Counted from the stretch's first letter, positions 22,346 through 30,796 are shown. The stretch: DNA of 32,249 bases from an uncultured Gemmatimonadota bacterium (GCA_902805735.1 CADCTW010000238.1:1-32249); one strand, 5' to 3'. The notes: a model not told the origin generated them from the sequence alone. Made by a program: numbers and translations.

Positions 22346-23148
22346 CGGGTTAGCGGTCGGGTGTGGACTTCATCCAGAAGGGCCGCAAAGTCGCGGAGGG
22401 CAGCAGAGTAACGCACCCCCGCCACGAACGCCAGATCGTTGTGGCCGGCGTCCTCCACCCAGAAGTGCGTGCGGGGCGGGTTGGCGGCCGCCAGCAGCGC
22501 CGGGCCGTGCCAGTACGGCACCACCTCGTCGCGCGTTCCGTGGATCACGAGCACGGGACAGTGCACGTCGCGCAGGCGGGCGGCGGTGGCGAAGCGGTCG
22601 AAGGGGAAGAGCGGGCGCGTGATGGGGACGCGGAAGGCGCTCACGAAGGTGCTCTCCAGGACCAGCCCCGCGGCCCGGCGGCGGCTGGCCAGGTGCGACG
22701 CGATCCCGCCACCGAGCGAGCGGCCGTGCAGGATCACGCGCTCCGGCGGCACCCCCAGCGGACCCGTGAGGTGGTCGTACGCCGCGGCCAGGTCCTCGTA
22801 CGCCCGCCGCTCCGTGGGCGCGCGCCGCGTGCTCATCCCGTAGCCGCGGTAATCGTACGCCAGCACCGAGAACCCCGCGTCCCGCAGCATCGGGAGGAAG
22901 TGGCGCAGGTCCCCCAGGTCCTCGCCGTTCCCGTGGCTGAACAGGATCGTGTAGCGCGCCCCCGGATTCGGCAGCCACACCACCGCGATGGAGTCGCCGT
23001 CCTCCGTGGGCACGTGCGCCACCCCGCCGGAGTACCCCGGAGCGTGCGGCATGAAGATCAGCCGCTCCGAGTACAACCACACCAGCCCGCCGGCCACCAG
23101 GTAGAACACCGCCAGGACCCCGGCGACAGAGAACGCGAACGTCTTCAT
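22342..23148 (-). CDS. alpha/beta hydrolase (BEM46/ABHD13-like)
   Basis: 268 residues. An N-terminal membrane helix (about residues 5-25) anchors a serine hydrolase domain. Motifs: FSHGNGEDLGDLRHFL (oxyanion region), GRSLGG with nucleophile Ser144, HGTRDEVVP with Asp207 and AGHND with His236. The substrate is unknown; relatives are called thioesterases or peptidases. The start ATG 23148 and its upstream AGAGG lie within half of a family A repeat: its loop sequence ATGAAG gives Met-Lys. It is 28 nt from the uvrA stop and overlaps the next gene by 4 nt. Confidence 0.88.
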   Translation of the reverse strand: MKTFAFSVAGVLAVFYLVAGGLVWLYSERLIFMPHAPGYSGGVAHVPTEDGDSIAVVWLPNPGARYTILFSHGNGEDLGDLRHFLPMLRDAGFSVLAYDYRGYGMSTRRAPTERRAYEDLAAAYDHLTGPLGVPPERVILHGRSLGGGIASHLASRRRAAGLVLESTFVSAFRVPITRPLFPFDRFATAARLRDVHCPVLVIHGTRDEVVPYWHGPALLAAANPPRTHFWVEDAGHNDLAFVAGVRYSAALRDFAALLDEVHTRPLTR

Positions 23149-23175
23149 CTCTGTGCCTCTGTGTCTCTGTGTGAG
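23143..23175. repeat. family A half-repeat providing the hydrolase start
   Basis: A single three-octamer arm (CTCTGTGC, CTCTGTGT, CTCTGTGT, GAG) plus the loop CTTCAT. No matching second arm is found. It is one nucleotide from the uvrA stop codon, and the loop forms the ATG of the downstream gene. Confidence 0.8.
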
Positions 23176-23176
23176 G

Positions 23177-26029
23177 CTAAGCGGTTTTCAGCTTCTTGCG
23201 CCCCCGCTTGGCCGGCGCGGGCACGGGCTTCAGAAGGGTGGACAGGAACTGGCCCGTGTACGACCGCGGCTCCCCGGCCACCACCTCGGGCGGGCCGGCG
23301 GCCACGATCTCGCCGCCGCGGGGGCCGCCTTCGGGGCCAAGATCGATCACCCAGTCCGCCGTCTTGATCACGTCCAGGTTGTGCTCGATCACCAGGACGG
23401 TGTTGCCGCGCTCCACCAGGCGGTGCAGCACTTCCAGGAGCATGCGCACGTCCTCGAAGTGGAGGCCGGTGGTGGGCTCGTCCAGGATGTAAAAGGTCTG
23501 GCCGGTGGCGATCTTGGACAGCTCCGTGGCCAGCTTCACCCGCTGAGCCTCGCCGCCGGAAAGCGTCGTGGCGCTCTGGCCCAGGTGGATGTAGCCCAGG
23601 CCCACGTCGGAGAGGGTCTGCAGGTGGCGCTTGAGGCGCGGCACCGCGTCGAAAAGCTCCAGCGCGTCGTCCACCGTCGCCTCCAGCACGTCGGCGATGG
23701 TGTGGCCCTTGTAGAACACCTCCAGCGTCTCGCGGTTGTAGCGCTTCCCGCGGCACACCTCGCACGGGACGTAGACGTCCGGCAGGAAGTGCATCTCGAT
23801 CTTCACCAGGCCGTCGCCCTGGCACGCCTCGCAGCGGCCGCCCTTGACGTTGAAGGAGAAGCGGCCCGGCGTGTAGCCGCGCATCTTGCTCTCCGGCAGC
23901 TCGGCGAAGAGGTCGCGGATGGTGGTGAAGAGGCCGGTGTACGTGGCCGGATTGGAGCGGGGCGTGCGGCCGATGGGCGACTGGTCGATGTCCACCACCT
24001 TGTCCAGCAGCTCCAGCCCCGTGATGCGGTCGTGCACCCCGGGAACGGACTTGGCGCGATAGAACTTGCGCCCCATCGCGTTCCACAGGATGTCGTTGAC
24101 CAGGGTGGACTTCCCCGAGCCCGACACGCCGGTGACGGCCACGAAGCACCCCAGCGGGATGCGCGCCTCCACGTTGCGCAGGTTGTGCTCGCGCGCGTTG
24201 TGGATGACGATCTCGCGCCCCGGCTGCGGCGCGCGGCGCTCGGCCGGGATCTCGATGCGCCGCTCGCCGCGCAGGTAGGCGCCGGTCAGCGAGCGCTCCG
24301 CCGCGACGATGTCGTCCACCGTACCCTCGGCCACCACCTCGCCGCCGTGGCGGCCGGCGCGGGGGCCCAGGTCCAGCACGTAGTCCGCGGCGCGGATGGT
24401 GTCCTCGTCGTGCTCCACCACCAGCACCGTGTTGCCCAAATCACGGAGCTGCTGCAGCGTCTCCAGCAGGCGCAGGTTGTCGCGCTGGTGGAGGCCGATG
24501 GAGGGCTCGTCCAGGATGTAGAGGACGCCCACCAGCCGCGAGCCGATCTGCGTGGCGAGCCGGATGCGCTGCGCCTCGCCGCCGGAGAGCGTCTCGGCGG
24601 AGCGGCCCAGCGTGAGGTACTCCAATCCCACGTTGACCAGGAAGCCCAGCCGCTCCGTCACCTCCTTGAGGATGGGGAGGGCGATGTCCGCCGAAAGGCG
24701 CGGGTCCGACTTGAGGGCCTGGAAGAAGTCGTGCGCCTCGTTCACCGGCAGCCCCACCACGGCGCCGATGGAGCGCCCCCCCACGGTCACCGCCAGCGAC
24801 TCCGGGCGCAGCCGCGTCCCCCCGCAGGTGGTGCACGGGAGGGTGGACATGAACTCCTCCAGCGTCTCGCGGATGGAGTCGCTGGCCGAGTCCTGGTAGC
24901 GCTGCGCCACGTCGGCCACGATCCCCGCCCACTTCATCTTCTTCCCCCCGTTCTTCACGGAGGCGCCGTGGAGGAGGAGGTCGCGGACGTTGTCGGGCAG
25001 GGCGCTCCAGGCCGTGTTGAGATCGAACTCCAGCGCGTCCGCCAGCCCCTGCAGGATGGTGCCGCGCAGGTGGCCGCGCGGCACGCCCCAGGGGAGCACC
25101 ACCCCCTCCAGGATGGAGAGCGAATGGTCGGCGACGAGCAGCTCGGGGTTGGGCTCCTTGCGCGTACCCAGGCCGCCGCACGCGGTGCAGGCGCCGTAAG
25201 GGGAGTTGAAGGAGAACTGCCGCGGCTCCAGCTCCGGGATGTTGATGCCGCAGACGGCGCAGGCGTAGTGCTCTGAGAGCATGTGCGTCTGCGGCTCAGT
25301 CCCTTCCAGGTGCGCCACCACCTCGACGACGCCATCGGCCGCGCGCAGCGCGGTCTCCACGGCGTCGGCGATGCGCTGGCGGTTGTCTTCGCGCACCACC
25401 AGCTTGCGCTCCACGTAGATGGAGATGTCGTGGTTGGCGCGGCGGGCCAGCTTGGGCGGCTCCTCCAGGCGGTGCACGGCGCCGTCGGTGCGGGCGTGGC
25501 TGAAGCCCTTCTTCCTCAGCTCCTCGTACAGCTCGCGGAACTCGCCTTTGCGGCCGCGCACCACCGGGGCCAGCACCTCCACCCAGGTGCCGGGCGCCGA
25601 CTCCATCATGCGGTCGACGATCTGCGTGGCGCTCTGGCGCTGCACGGGGCGCCCGCAGTTGGGGCAGTGCGGGGTGCCGGCGCGCGCCCACAGCAGGCGC
25701 AGGTAGTCGTACACCTCGGTGACGGTGCCGACCGTGGAGCGGGGGTTGCGCCCCGCCGTCTTCTGCTCGATGGAGATGGCCGGCGACAGGCCCTCGATGG
25801 AGTCCACGTCGGGCTTCTCCATCATCCCCAGGAACTGGCGCGCGTACGCGGAAAGCGACTCCACGTAGCGCCGCTGCCCCTCGGCGTAGATGGTGTCGAA
25901 GGCGAGCGACGACTTGCCGCTCCCGCTGAGCCCGGTGACCACCGTGAGCTTGTCGCGGGGGATGCGGACGTCGACGTTCTTGAGGTTGTGCTCGCGTGCG
26001 CCGCGGACGATCAGGTGTTCTTCGTTCAT
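23177..26029 (-). CDS. uvrA: excinuclease ABC subunit A
   Basis: 950 residues, full length. UvrA is the ATPase that finds DNA damage in nucleotide excision repair and loads UvrB. Seen: Walker [10 protein letters not shown] at about residues 33-41 and a second GVSGSGKST in the C-terminal half, two [10 protein letters not shown] signatures, zinc modules [19 protein letters not shown]...CTACGG and CEACQGDG...CEVCRGKRY, and the typical end [14 protein letters not shown]. There is no Shine-Dalgarno sequence before ATG 26029; the promoter at 26036-26064 predicts a leaderless mRNA. The hydrolase and TonB_C-like genes follow and may share the transcript. Confidence 0.98.
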   Translation of the reverse strand: MNEEHLIVRGAREHNLKNVDVRIPRDKLTVVTGLSGSGKSSLAFDTIYAEGQRRYVESLSAYARQFLGMMEKPDVDSIEGLSPAISIEQKTAGRNPRSTVGTVTEVYDYLRLLWARAGTPHCPNCGRPVQRQSATQIVDRMMESAPGTWVEVLAPVVRGRKGEFRELYEELRKKGFSHARTDGAVHRLEEPPKLARRANHDISIYVERKLVVREDNRQRIADAVETALRAADGVVEVVAHLEGTEPQTHMLSEHYACAVCGINIPELEPRQFSFNSPYGACTACGGLGTRKEPNPELLVADHSLSILEGVVLPWGVPRGHLRGTILQGLADALEFDLNTAWSALPDNVRDLLLHGASVKNGGKKMKWAGIVADVAQRYQDSASDSIRETLEEFMSTLPCTTCGGTRLRPESLAVTVGGRSIGAVVGLPVNEAHDFFQALKSDPRLSADIALPILKEVTERLGFLVNVGLEYLTLGRSAETLSGGEAQRIRLATQIGSRLVGVLYILDEPSIGLHQRDNLRLLETLQQLRDLGNTVLVVEHDEDTIRAADYVLDLGPRAGRHGGEVVAEGTVDDIVAAERSLTGAYLRGERRIEIPAERRAPQPGREIVIHNAREHNLRNVEARIPLGCFVAVTGVSGSGKSTLVNDILWNAMGRKFYRAKSVPGVHDRITGLELLDKVVDIDQSPIGRTPRSNPATYTGLFTTIRDLFAELPESKMRGYTPGRFSFNVKGGRCEACQGDGLVKIEMHFLPDVYVPCEVCRGKRYNRETLEVFYKGHTIADVLEATVDDALELFDAVPRLKRHLQTLSDVGLGYIHLGQSATTLSGGEAQRVKLATELSKIATGQTFYILDEPTTGLHFEDVRMLLEVLHRLVERGNTVLVIEHNLDVIKTADWVIDLGPEGGPRGGEIVAAGPPEVVAGEPRSYTGQFLSTLLKPVPAPAKRGRKKLKTA

Positions 26030-26035
26030 CCCGAA

Positions 26036-26064
26036 AATTTACCGGAGGGCGCGTCCACTTTCAA
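26036..26064 (-). promoter_or_regulatory. likely uvrA promoter, leaderless
   Basis: On the minus strand, TTGAAA (26059-26064) and TAAATT (26036-26041) are 17 bp apart. The -10 ends 6 nt before the uvrA ATG, so transcription should start at or next to the start codon. Confidence 0.6.
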
Positions 26065-26096
26065 CACCTTCGGCGTACCCGTCCGCCTCATCCATG

Positions 26097-26125
26097 TTGA
26101 CGAACGATCGTTCGAAGCATAATAT
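26097..26125 (+). promoter_or_regulatory. plus-strand promoter-like sequence enclosing a palindrome
   Basis: TTGACG (26097-26102) and TAATAT (26120-26125) are 17 bp apart. The 14-bp palindrome CGAACGATCGTTCG (26101-26114) overlaps the -35 and spacer and resembles a Gram-positive-type LexA box (GAAC-N4-GTTC). It lies about 80 bp upstream of the uvrA start, outside the likely uvrA promoter. No convincing gene starts just downstream on the plus strand. Confidence 0.45.
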
Positions 26126-26330
26126 GGCGCTTCTCCTCACGCGGCTTCCCGCGCCCGGAGACGCCGCAGTGTCCCGGGGAAGGGAGCGGGCGGAAAGGGT
26201 GGGCGCGATGAATCGCGCCCCTACTGGAACGGTGTGCGGGTGCCGCGGACACCCCTCTCCGCACTCACCGGCAGGCTCGGCGCAGAATCGTAACTCCTTG
26301 CGCCGCAAGCAGATCGGTTTCCATAAACAG
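26126..26330 (+). other. intergenic stretch, no gene seen
   Basis: Part of the 510-bp spacer between uvrA and the S8 protease gene. It holds one family E REP (26201-26224). A plus-strand open frame exists but runs through the REP and has no family resemblance. A short transcript from 26097-26125 is conceivable. Confidence 0.5.
26201..26224. repeat. family E GTAG-type REP, copy 2 (inverted)
   Basis: Exact inverted copy of 20723-20746. GGGCGCGAT and ATCGCGCCC form the palindrome, and CTAC (GTAG on the other strand) marks the end. Confidence 0.78.
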
Positions 26331-26359
26331 TTGACGTATAGCGGGTTTCGGGTTAGAAT
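26331..26359 (+). promoter_or_regulatory. sigma70-type promoter of the S8 protease gene
   Basis: TTGACG (26331-26336) and TAGAAT (26354-26359) with a 17-bp spacer, 181 nt upstream of the ATG. The long leader contains the riboswitch candidate. Confidence 0.75.
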
Positions 26360-26398
26360 CCGTCGCGTTCAGGAGCGACCGCTCCGGCGTCCCACAGC

Positions 26399-26480
26399 AC
26401 ACTCGAAAAAGGGCACCCCGGCCGCGAGGCCGGTCCGCAAAGCCAGGGGTCTCCCGCAGACAGCCCGGCCGCCGAGGACG
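26399..26480 (+). promoter_or_regulatory. candidate c-di-GMP-I (GEMM-I) riboswitch
   Basis: The leader between promoter and protease gene has the ordered features of GEMM-I aptamers. A closing stem CTCG (26402-26405) pairs with CGAG (26473-26476). AAAAAGGGCA is followed by a hairpin CCGGCC-GCGA-GGCCGG (26418-26433) with a GNRA tetraloop, then CCGCAAAGCCA (26435-26445), a second hairpin GTCT/AGAC (26449-26461) and AGCCCGGCCGCCGAGG. The G aligned with G20 of the Vibrio Vc2 aptamer is G, favouring c-di-GMP over cGAMP. The second stem is short. The on/off direction cannot be read with certainty. Confidence 0.78.
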
Positions 26481-26483
26481 ATC

Positions 26484-26517
26484 GAGATCTGCGCCTCAGC
26501 AGAGTTCTCCCCCCTTT
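26484..26517 (+). promoter_or_regulatory. possible expression-platform hairpin of the riboswitch
   Basis: GAGA plus TCTGC (26484-26492) can pair with GCAGA and TCTC (26499-26509), leaving a 6-nt loop and a small bulge; C-rich DNA and TTT follow. It could be a weak terminator or a switching helix ahead of the ribosome binding site (GGAG at 26529-26532). Confidence 0.4.
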
Positions 26518-26539
26518 CGCCATCTCGTGGAGCCCCCAG

Positions 26540-28054
26540 ATGAAGCGCTTCGCCACACTTCCTTCTCTTGCCTGTGCACTCGCGGGCACGCTGACCCTGG
26601 CCGCGTGCTCGGACGACGCGAGCCCCACCGGCGCGATGGCCCCCGGCGCCCGCTCCAGCACGGAGCTGGCGGGCGAGGAGTCGCAGCTCGTGGTCTTCAC
26701 CAACAAGAGCATTCCGGCGGAGTTCGCCGCGCAGGTGGAGGCGATGGGTGGAAGGATCGAGCACAGCCTGGACGCGGTGGGCGTGGCCGTGGTGTCGGGG
26801 ATCGACGCGGAGGAGGCGGGGACGCTGAAGGCGGGCGGGGCGATCCAGTTCATGGAGCCTGAGACGGTCTTCCAGATCGCCGAGCCCGCCGTGACGGCGG
26901 ATCTGTCCGAAGAGGACCAGCTCCTGGCCTCCACCGAGCCGCAGAGCACCACGGAGCCGGGGAAGGCCACGTACCACTACCTCCAGTGGCACCTGCGCCA
27001 CATCGGCGCGCCGCAGGCGTGGGCCGCCGGCAAGCTGGGCTCGCCGGCGGTGACCGTGGGGATCATCGACACGGGGCTCGACTACCTGCAGCGCGACCTG
27101 GCGGGGCTGGTGGACATCGCCCGCTCGCGCTCCTTCCTGCCGTCCGAGGACGCGGTGGTGGCGAGGTACCTGCCGGCGGGGACGCATCCCATGTTCGACC
27201 TGCAGGGGCACGGCACGCACGTGGGGTCCACGGTCTCCAGCAACGGCATCGGCGCGGCGGGCGTGACCTCGCGCACCAGGCTGGTGGGCCTCAAGGTCTG
27301 CCGCAGCGGCATTCCGGGCCTCACCGCCAGCGGCTGCCCGGCGGGCGCCACCTTCGCGGCGATCATGTACGCGGCGGACAACGGCATCGACGTGGTGAAC
27401 ATGAGCCTGGGCGGGTGGTTCACGCGCCGCGGCAACGGCGGCTACGAGGCGACGGTGAACCGCGTGTTCGAGTACGCCAAGGCGAAGAAGCTGACGGTGG
27501 TGGTGGCGGCGGGCAACGACAACATCGACCTGGCGCACGGCCTGGTGCCGGTGACCAAGGACGGCGTGACCACGATCCACTCGTACCCCAGCCTGTACGC
27601 CACCTACTGCAGCTCGTCCAGCACCATCTGCGTGTCGGCGACGGGCCCCACCAGCTCCAGGCACTCGCAGGCCGGCCCCTGGTACGACATGGACGCCAAG
27701 GCCGGCTACAGCAACTACGGCCGCGACGCCATCGACGTGGCGGCGCCCGGCGGGACCGGCGCCGGCCTGGTGTGGGCCGGGTGCCCCACGATGCGGGTGG
27801 TGCAGACTTCCGCCACCACCTGGAGCGGGCGCACGGACAGCTACTGCCGCACCTTCCCCCGCGGCATGGGCGGCACCAGCATGGCCGCTCCGCACGTCGC
27901 CGGCCTGGCCGCCCTGATGGTGCAGAAGCACGGCAAGAACCCCAGCGCCGTGTCCGAGGCGATCGCCAAGTTCTCGGATGACCTGGGCGAGCCCGGGATG
28001 GACCCCATCTACGGCAAGGGCCGCATCAACGTGGCGCGCTCGCTGGGCCTGTAA
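26540..28054 (+). CDS. S8 (subtilisin-like) serine protease lipoprotein
   Basis: 504 residues. Lipobox LTLAAC (Cys23) indicates a lipid-anchored extracytoplasmic protein. Residues 45-115 form an inhibitor-I9-like propeptide ([23 protein letters not shown]). The peptidase domain has the full triad: Asp177 in GIIDTGLD, His224 in GHGTHVGS, Ser447 in GGTSMAAPH, and oxyanion Asn326 in VAAGND. Several cysteines (for example CRSGIPG, GCPAGA, YCSSS, ICVS) may form disulfides. GGAG precedes the ATG at 26540. The promoter at 26331 and the riboswitch candidate in the leader suggest control by c-di-GMP. A perfect hairpin terminates the gene. Confidence 0.95.
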   Translation: MKRFATLPSLACALAGTLTLAACSDDASPTGAMAPGARSSTELAGEESQLVVFTNKSIPAEFAAQVEAMGGRIEHSLDAVGVAVVSGIDAEEAGTLKAGGAIQFMEPETVFQIAEPAVTADLSEEDQLLASTEPQSTTEPGKATYHYLQWHLRHIGAPQAWAAGKLGSPAVTVGIIDTGLDYLQRDLAGLVDIARSRSFLPSEDAVVARYLPAGTHPMFDLQGHGTHVGSTVSSNGIGAAGVTSRTRLVGLKVCRSGIPGLTASGCPAGATFAAIMYAADNGIDVVNMSLGGWFTRRGNGGYEATVNRVFEYAKAKKLTVVVAAGNDNIDLAHGLVPVTKDGVTTIHSYPSLYATYCSSSSTICVSATGPTSSRHSQAGPWYDMDAKAGYSNYGRDAIDVAAPGGTGAGLVWAGCPTMRVVQTSATTWSGRTDSYCRTFPRGMGGTSMAAPHVAGLAALMVQKHGKNPSAVSEAIAKFSDDLGEPGMDPIYGKGRINVARSLGL

Positions 28055-28060
28055 AAACCA

Positions 28061-28130
28061 GGGCTCACACAGAGACACAGAGGCACAGAGATGAAGTTAT
28101 CTCTGTGCCTCTGTGTCTCTGTGTGAGCCC
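28061..28130. terminator. family A hairpin, perfect 32-bp copy
   Basis: Arms 28061-28092 and 28099-28130 are exact reverse complements (three octamers each plus GGGCTC and AT), with loop GAAGTT. It lies 6 nt after the S8 gene stop and 8 nt from the stop of the kinase-like gene on the other strand. It is the best-preserved copy in the window. Confidence 0.9.
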
Positions 28131-28138
28131 CGCTGTTT

Positions 28139-29125
28139 TCAGCCCGGGACCAGCACCTGCACCCCGCCCGCCACGGCCCGGACCGAGAGCGGCGTGACCC
28201 CGATGGGCTCGCCGTCCGTCTCGGTGATGACGGGCGAGTCGGTCTCGATGTGGATCTCCCTGGCCTGCAGGTAGAGGAGGCGGTCGTCGCCGGCGTAGCG
28301 GCGGCGCGCCATGCGCCAGAGCATCCCGGCCACGTCCGTGAGGCTGCGCGGGGCGAAGATGCACACGTCCAGCTTGCCGTCCTGGAACGACACGCCCGGC
28401 GCGATGCTGAACGCAACCGAGAGCACGCGCGACGCGAACTGGCCCATGTTGGCCACCAGCACCATCGCCGCTTTCACTTCCAGCGTCTCACCGTCCGCCG
28501 TGATGCGGTACAGGGTGGAGGGCGGGGTGATCCCCGTGCGCAGCCCGGCGTACAGATACGCGCCGAAGCCCCAGCGGTCCTTGAGCTCGCGGGTGGCGGC
28601 GGCCATGATGGCCGCGTCCCACCCCGCGCCCGCCGTCACGGCGAAGTAGCGCCCGTCCGCCAGGCGTCCCAGGTCGATGGGGGCGGCGCGGCCGTTGACC
28701 ACCACGTCCACGGCGGCCTCCACGGAGAGCGGGATCCCCAGGTTGGAGGCGAGCTGGTTGCCCGTGCCCTTGGGGATGATCCCCAGCGGGATCCCCGTGC
28801 CGGCCAGCCCGGTGATGACCTCGCCCACCGTGCCGTCGCCGCCCACCGCCACCACGGAGCGGTAGCCGGCGCGCGCGGCCATGCGCGCCATCTCCTCGGC
28901 GTCGCCGGCGCCGCGCGTCTCCAGGATGTCGAAGCCCGCCCGGCGCGTGGCGAAGGCCCCGGCCAGCGCGCGCACGGCGCGGTTGGTGTCCACCTGCCCC
29001 GCGGCGGGGTTCAGGACCACCAGGTGGCGGGACCCGTACGGGTCCGGAAGTCGATCGATCAACGCCGATGCGGGGGGTCGCCGGGGAAGGAACACGATGC
29101 GCCGGGACGGGCCCGGCGCATCCAT
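28139..29125 (-). CDS. diacylglycerol kinase family lipid kinase (YegS/DagK-like)
   Basis: 328 residues. HLVVLNPAAG (nucleotide-binding start), VVAVGGDGTVGEVITGLAG (GGDGT at 95-99) and PLGIIPKGTGNQLASNLGIP are signature motifs of the DAGK catalytic domain (PF00781). Such enzymes phosphorylate diacylglycerol, sphingosine or related lipids at the membrane. The exact lipid is unknown. The C-terminal half is beta-rich with DGEPIGVTPLSVRAVAGGVQVLVP, the typical end of the family. The start is ATG 29125. It is 24 nt downstream of pgi and probably co-transcribed with it. About 30 basic N-terminal residues precede the domain. Confidence 0.92.
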   Translation of the reverse strand: MDAPGPSRRIVFLPRRPPASALIDRLPDPYGSRHLVVLNPAAGQVDTNRAVRALAGAFATRRAGFDILETRGAGDAEEMARMAARAGYRSVVAVGGDGTVGEVITGLAGTGIPLGIIPKGTGNQLASNLGIPLSVEAAVDVVVNGRAAPIDLGRLADGRYFAVTAGAGWDAAIMAAATRELKDRWGFGAYLYAGLRTGITPPSTLYRITADGETLEVKAAMVLVANMGQFASRVLSVAFSIAPGVSFQDGKLDVCIFAPRSLTDVAGMLWRMARRRYAGDDRLLYLQAREIHIETDSPVITETDGEPIGVTPLSVRAVAGGVQVLVPG

Positions 29126-29149
29126 TATATACCCGGCCGCAAGCCGTTC

Positions 29150-30553
29150 CTAGCGCGCGGTCCAGTCGTCGCGCTTGGGCTCGCGGCCTTCCCACTCGCC
29201 GCGCTGCGTCTCGAAGCCGGCGCGGCCCATGATTCCGTAGGTGAGCTGCTTGCCAAGCTCTACCCCCGGCTGGTCGAGCGGGTCCACCCCGTACAGGTGG
29301 CCGGCGTACACGGTGGCGATCTGCAGCAGCATGAACACCCCGCCCAGCGAGCGCGCGTCCACCCGCGGCAGCTCGATCATCATGTTCATCCGCCCGCGCC
29401 GCGCCAGCGCCGCCTCGGTGGCCAGCATCTCCGTGCGCAGCAGCCCGCCCAGCGTCTGCCCGCCCAGGTACCCCAGCTCGCCCAGCTCGGGGTACACGTT
29501 GGGGATCTCCACGTCGATCTCCCGCTCGGCCTCGGCCAGGAAGGTGATCGTCTTGTCGAACGGCCCCTCCACGTAAAGCTGCACCTGCGAGTGCTGGTCG
29601 GTGGCCCCCAGCGACTTGACGGGGGTGGGCCCCGCGAACACCTCGTCGCCGCCGCGCGTGCGCTGCTTCCCCAGGCTCTCCGCCCAGAGCTGCCGGAACC
29701 AGTCCGCCACGTCGCGCAGGCGGTCGGAGTACGGCATCATCACGTGGATGGGCGCGCCGGCCTCCGTCTGCGCCAGGTACTGCAGGACCGCGAAGAGGCC
29801 GGCCGGGTTGGCGCGCAGGTCGTCCGTCTCGCAGCGCTCCGCCATCTCCCTGGCCCCCGCCAGCAGCTCGCGCACGTCGATCCCCGCCATGGCCGCCGGG
29901 AGCAGGCCCACGGCGGAGAGCACGGAGAAGCGCCCGCCCACGCTCGGCGGGATGGGGAGGGAGGCGATCTCCTCGTCGCGCGCGAGCTGGCGGAGGACGC
30001 CCTTTTCCGGGTCGGTGGTGAAGAGGAGGTGCCGCCGGTACCCGTCGCCCAGCTTCTCCTGCAGCCGCTGCCGCACGATCAGGTACTGCGACATCGTCTC
30101 GGCGGTGCCGCCGGACTTGGAGACGACGTTGAACAGGGTGCGTCCCAGCTCCAGCCGGTCCAGGAAGGGCCCGATGGTGGCCGGGTCCACGTTGTCCAGC
30201 ACGTGGATGCGGGGGAAGAAGTCGCGCTCCTCGTCGCTCAGCTCGTTCCACGACGGCTTGAGCAGCGCCGAGCGCAGGGCGATCATCCCCAGCGCCGACC
30301 CGCCGATCCCCAGCACCACGAAATCGGAGAACGCCTGCCCCGCCCCCTCCGCGAACCCTTCGATGGCGCGTACGGTCTCGTCCTCCTCCACCAGCGAGAA
30401 GAACCCCATCTCCCCCGACTCGCGCCGCCTGCGCGTGTCGGCGTGCGCTTCGCGGAAGCGCTCCGCCATCCCCTCCAGCGCCGCGGGGTCGATACCGCGC
30501 CCGCCGAGCCGCGGGGCGAGCATGTTGTTGTAGTCCAGGATGATACGCGACAT
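29150..30553 (-). CDS. pgi: glucose-6-phosphate isomerase
   Basis: 467 residues from ATG 30553; the frame is open 35 codons farther upstream, but that part lies in a repeat. It interconverts glucose-6-phosphate and fructose-6-phosphate in the cytosol. Seen: VLGIGGSALGMIALR, VVSKSGGTAETMSQYL, GGRFSVLSAVGLLPAA and GATDQHSQVQLYVEGPFDK. The length is on the short side of the family, similar to bacterial-archaeal forms of about 450-470 residues. No Shine-Dalgarno sequence is visible. It is upstream of the lipid kinase gene and downstream of a pyruvate kinase gene on the same strand, separated from it by repeats. Confidence 0.94.
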   Translation of the reverse strand: MSRIILDYNNMLAPRLGGRGIDPAALEGMAERFREAHADTRRRRESGEMGFFSLVEEDETVRAIEGFAEGAGQAFSDFVVLGIGGSALGMIALRSALLKPSWNELSDEERDFFPRIHVLDNVDPATIGPFLDRLELGRTLFNVVSKSGGTAETMSQYLIVRQRLQEKLGDGYRRHLLFTTDPEKGVLRQLARDEEIASLPIPPSVGGRFSVLSAVGLLPAAMAGIDVRELLAGAREMAERCETDDLRANPAGLFAVLQYLAQTEAGAPIHVMMPYSDRLRDVADWFRQLWAESLGKQRTRGGDEVFAGPTPVKSLGATDQHSQVQLYVEGPFDKTITFLAEAEREIDVEIPNVYPELGELGYLGGQTLGGLLRTEMLATEAALARRGRMNMMIELPRVDARSLGGVFMLLQIATVYAGHLYGVDPLDQPGVELGKQLTYGIMGRAGFETQRGEWEGREPKRDDWTAR

Positions 30554-30629
30554 GGGCGGCCGTGGGAGAAGAAGTTCGTGAGTGCGTTGGAAGCGCGCAA
30601 TGGAAAGGGCTGCGGCGTGCGGACCGAGG

Positions 30630-30676
30630 CCCTCACCCCCCCGACCCCCCTCTCCCATGAATGGGCGAGGGGGGCG
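30630..30676. repeat. G/C-rich hairpin repeat, family C, copy 3
   Basis: It begins CCCTCACCCCCCCGACCCCC, as at 1268. Its arm ending CCTCTCCCAT can pair with ATGGGCGAGG. Located in the 311-bp spacer upstream of pgi. Confidence 0.75.
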
Positions 30677-30796
30677 ATTTCCACAGGCCGGCGCGACGAT
30701 CGCGGGTCGGGTATGCCGCGGCGGGCCCCCTCCCCAGGGAACGGGGCGGGAGAGGGGGATGGCGGTGCAGCCCGCGCGGCCCCCGGCTCACCCCAC

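Noticed and set aside
23153..25276. Plus-strand 707-codon open frame opposite uvrA
   Set aside because: Composition artefact; uvrA on the minus strand is unmistakable.
26101..26114. SOS box directly repressing uvrA
   Set aside because: The likely uvrA promoter is at 26036-26064; the palindrome is too far upstream to block it simply, so only a tentative link is kept.
25890..26543. Plus-strand frame in the uvrA-S8 spacer as a possible gene
   Set aside because: It starts inside uvrA, crosses a REP and the riboswitch candidate, and shows no family motif.
13560..28130. The repeated hairpins as a CRISPR array
   Set aside because: They are palindromes scattered over kilobases without regular spacers or cas genes.
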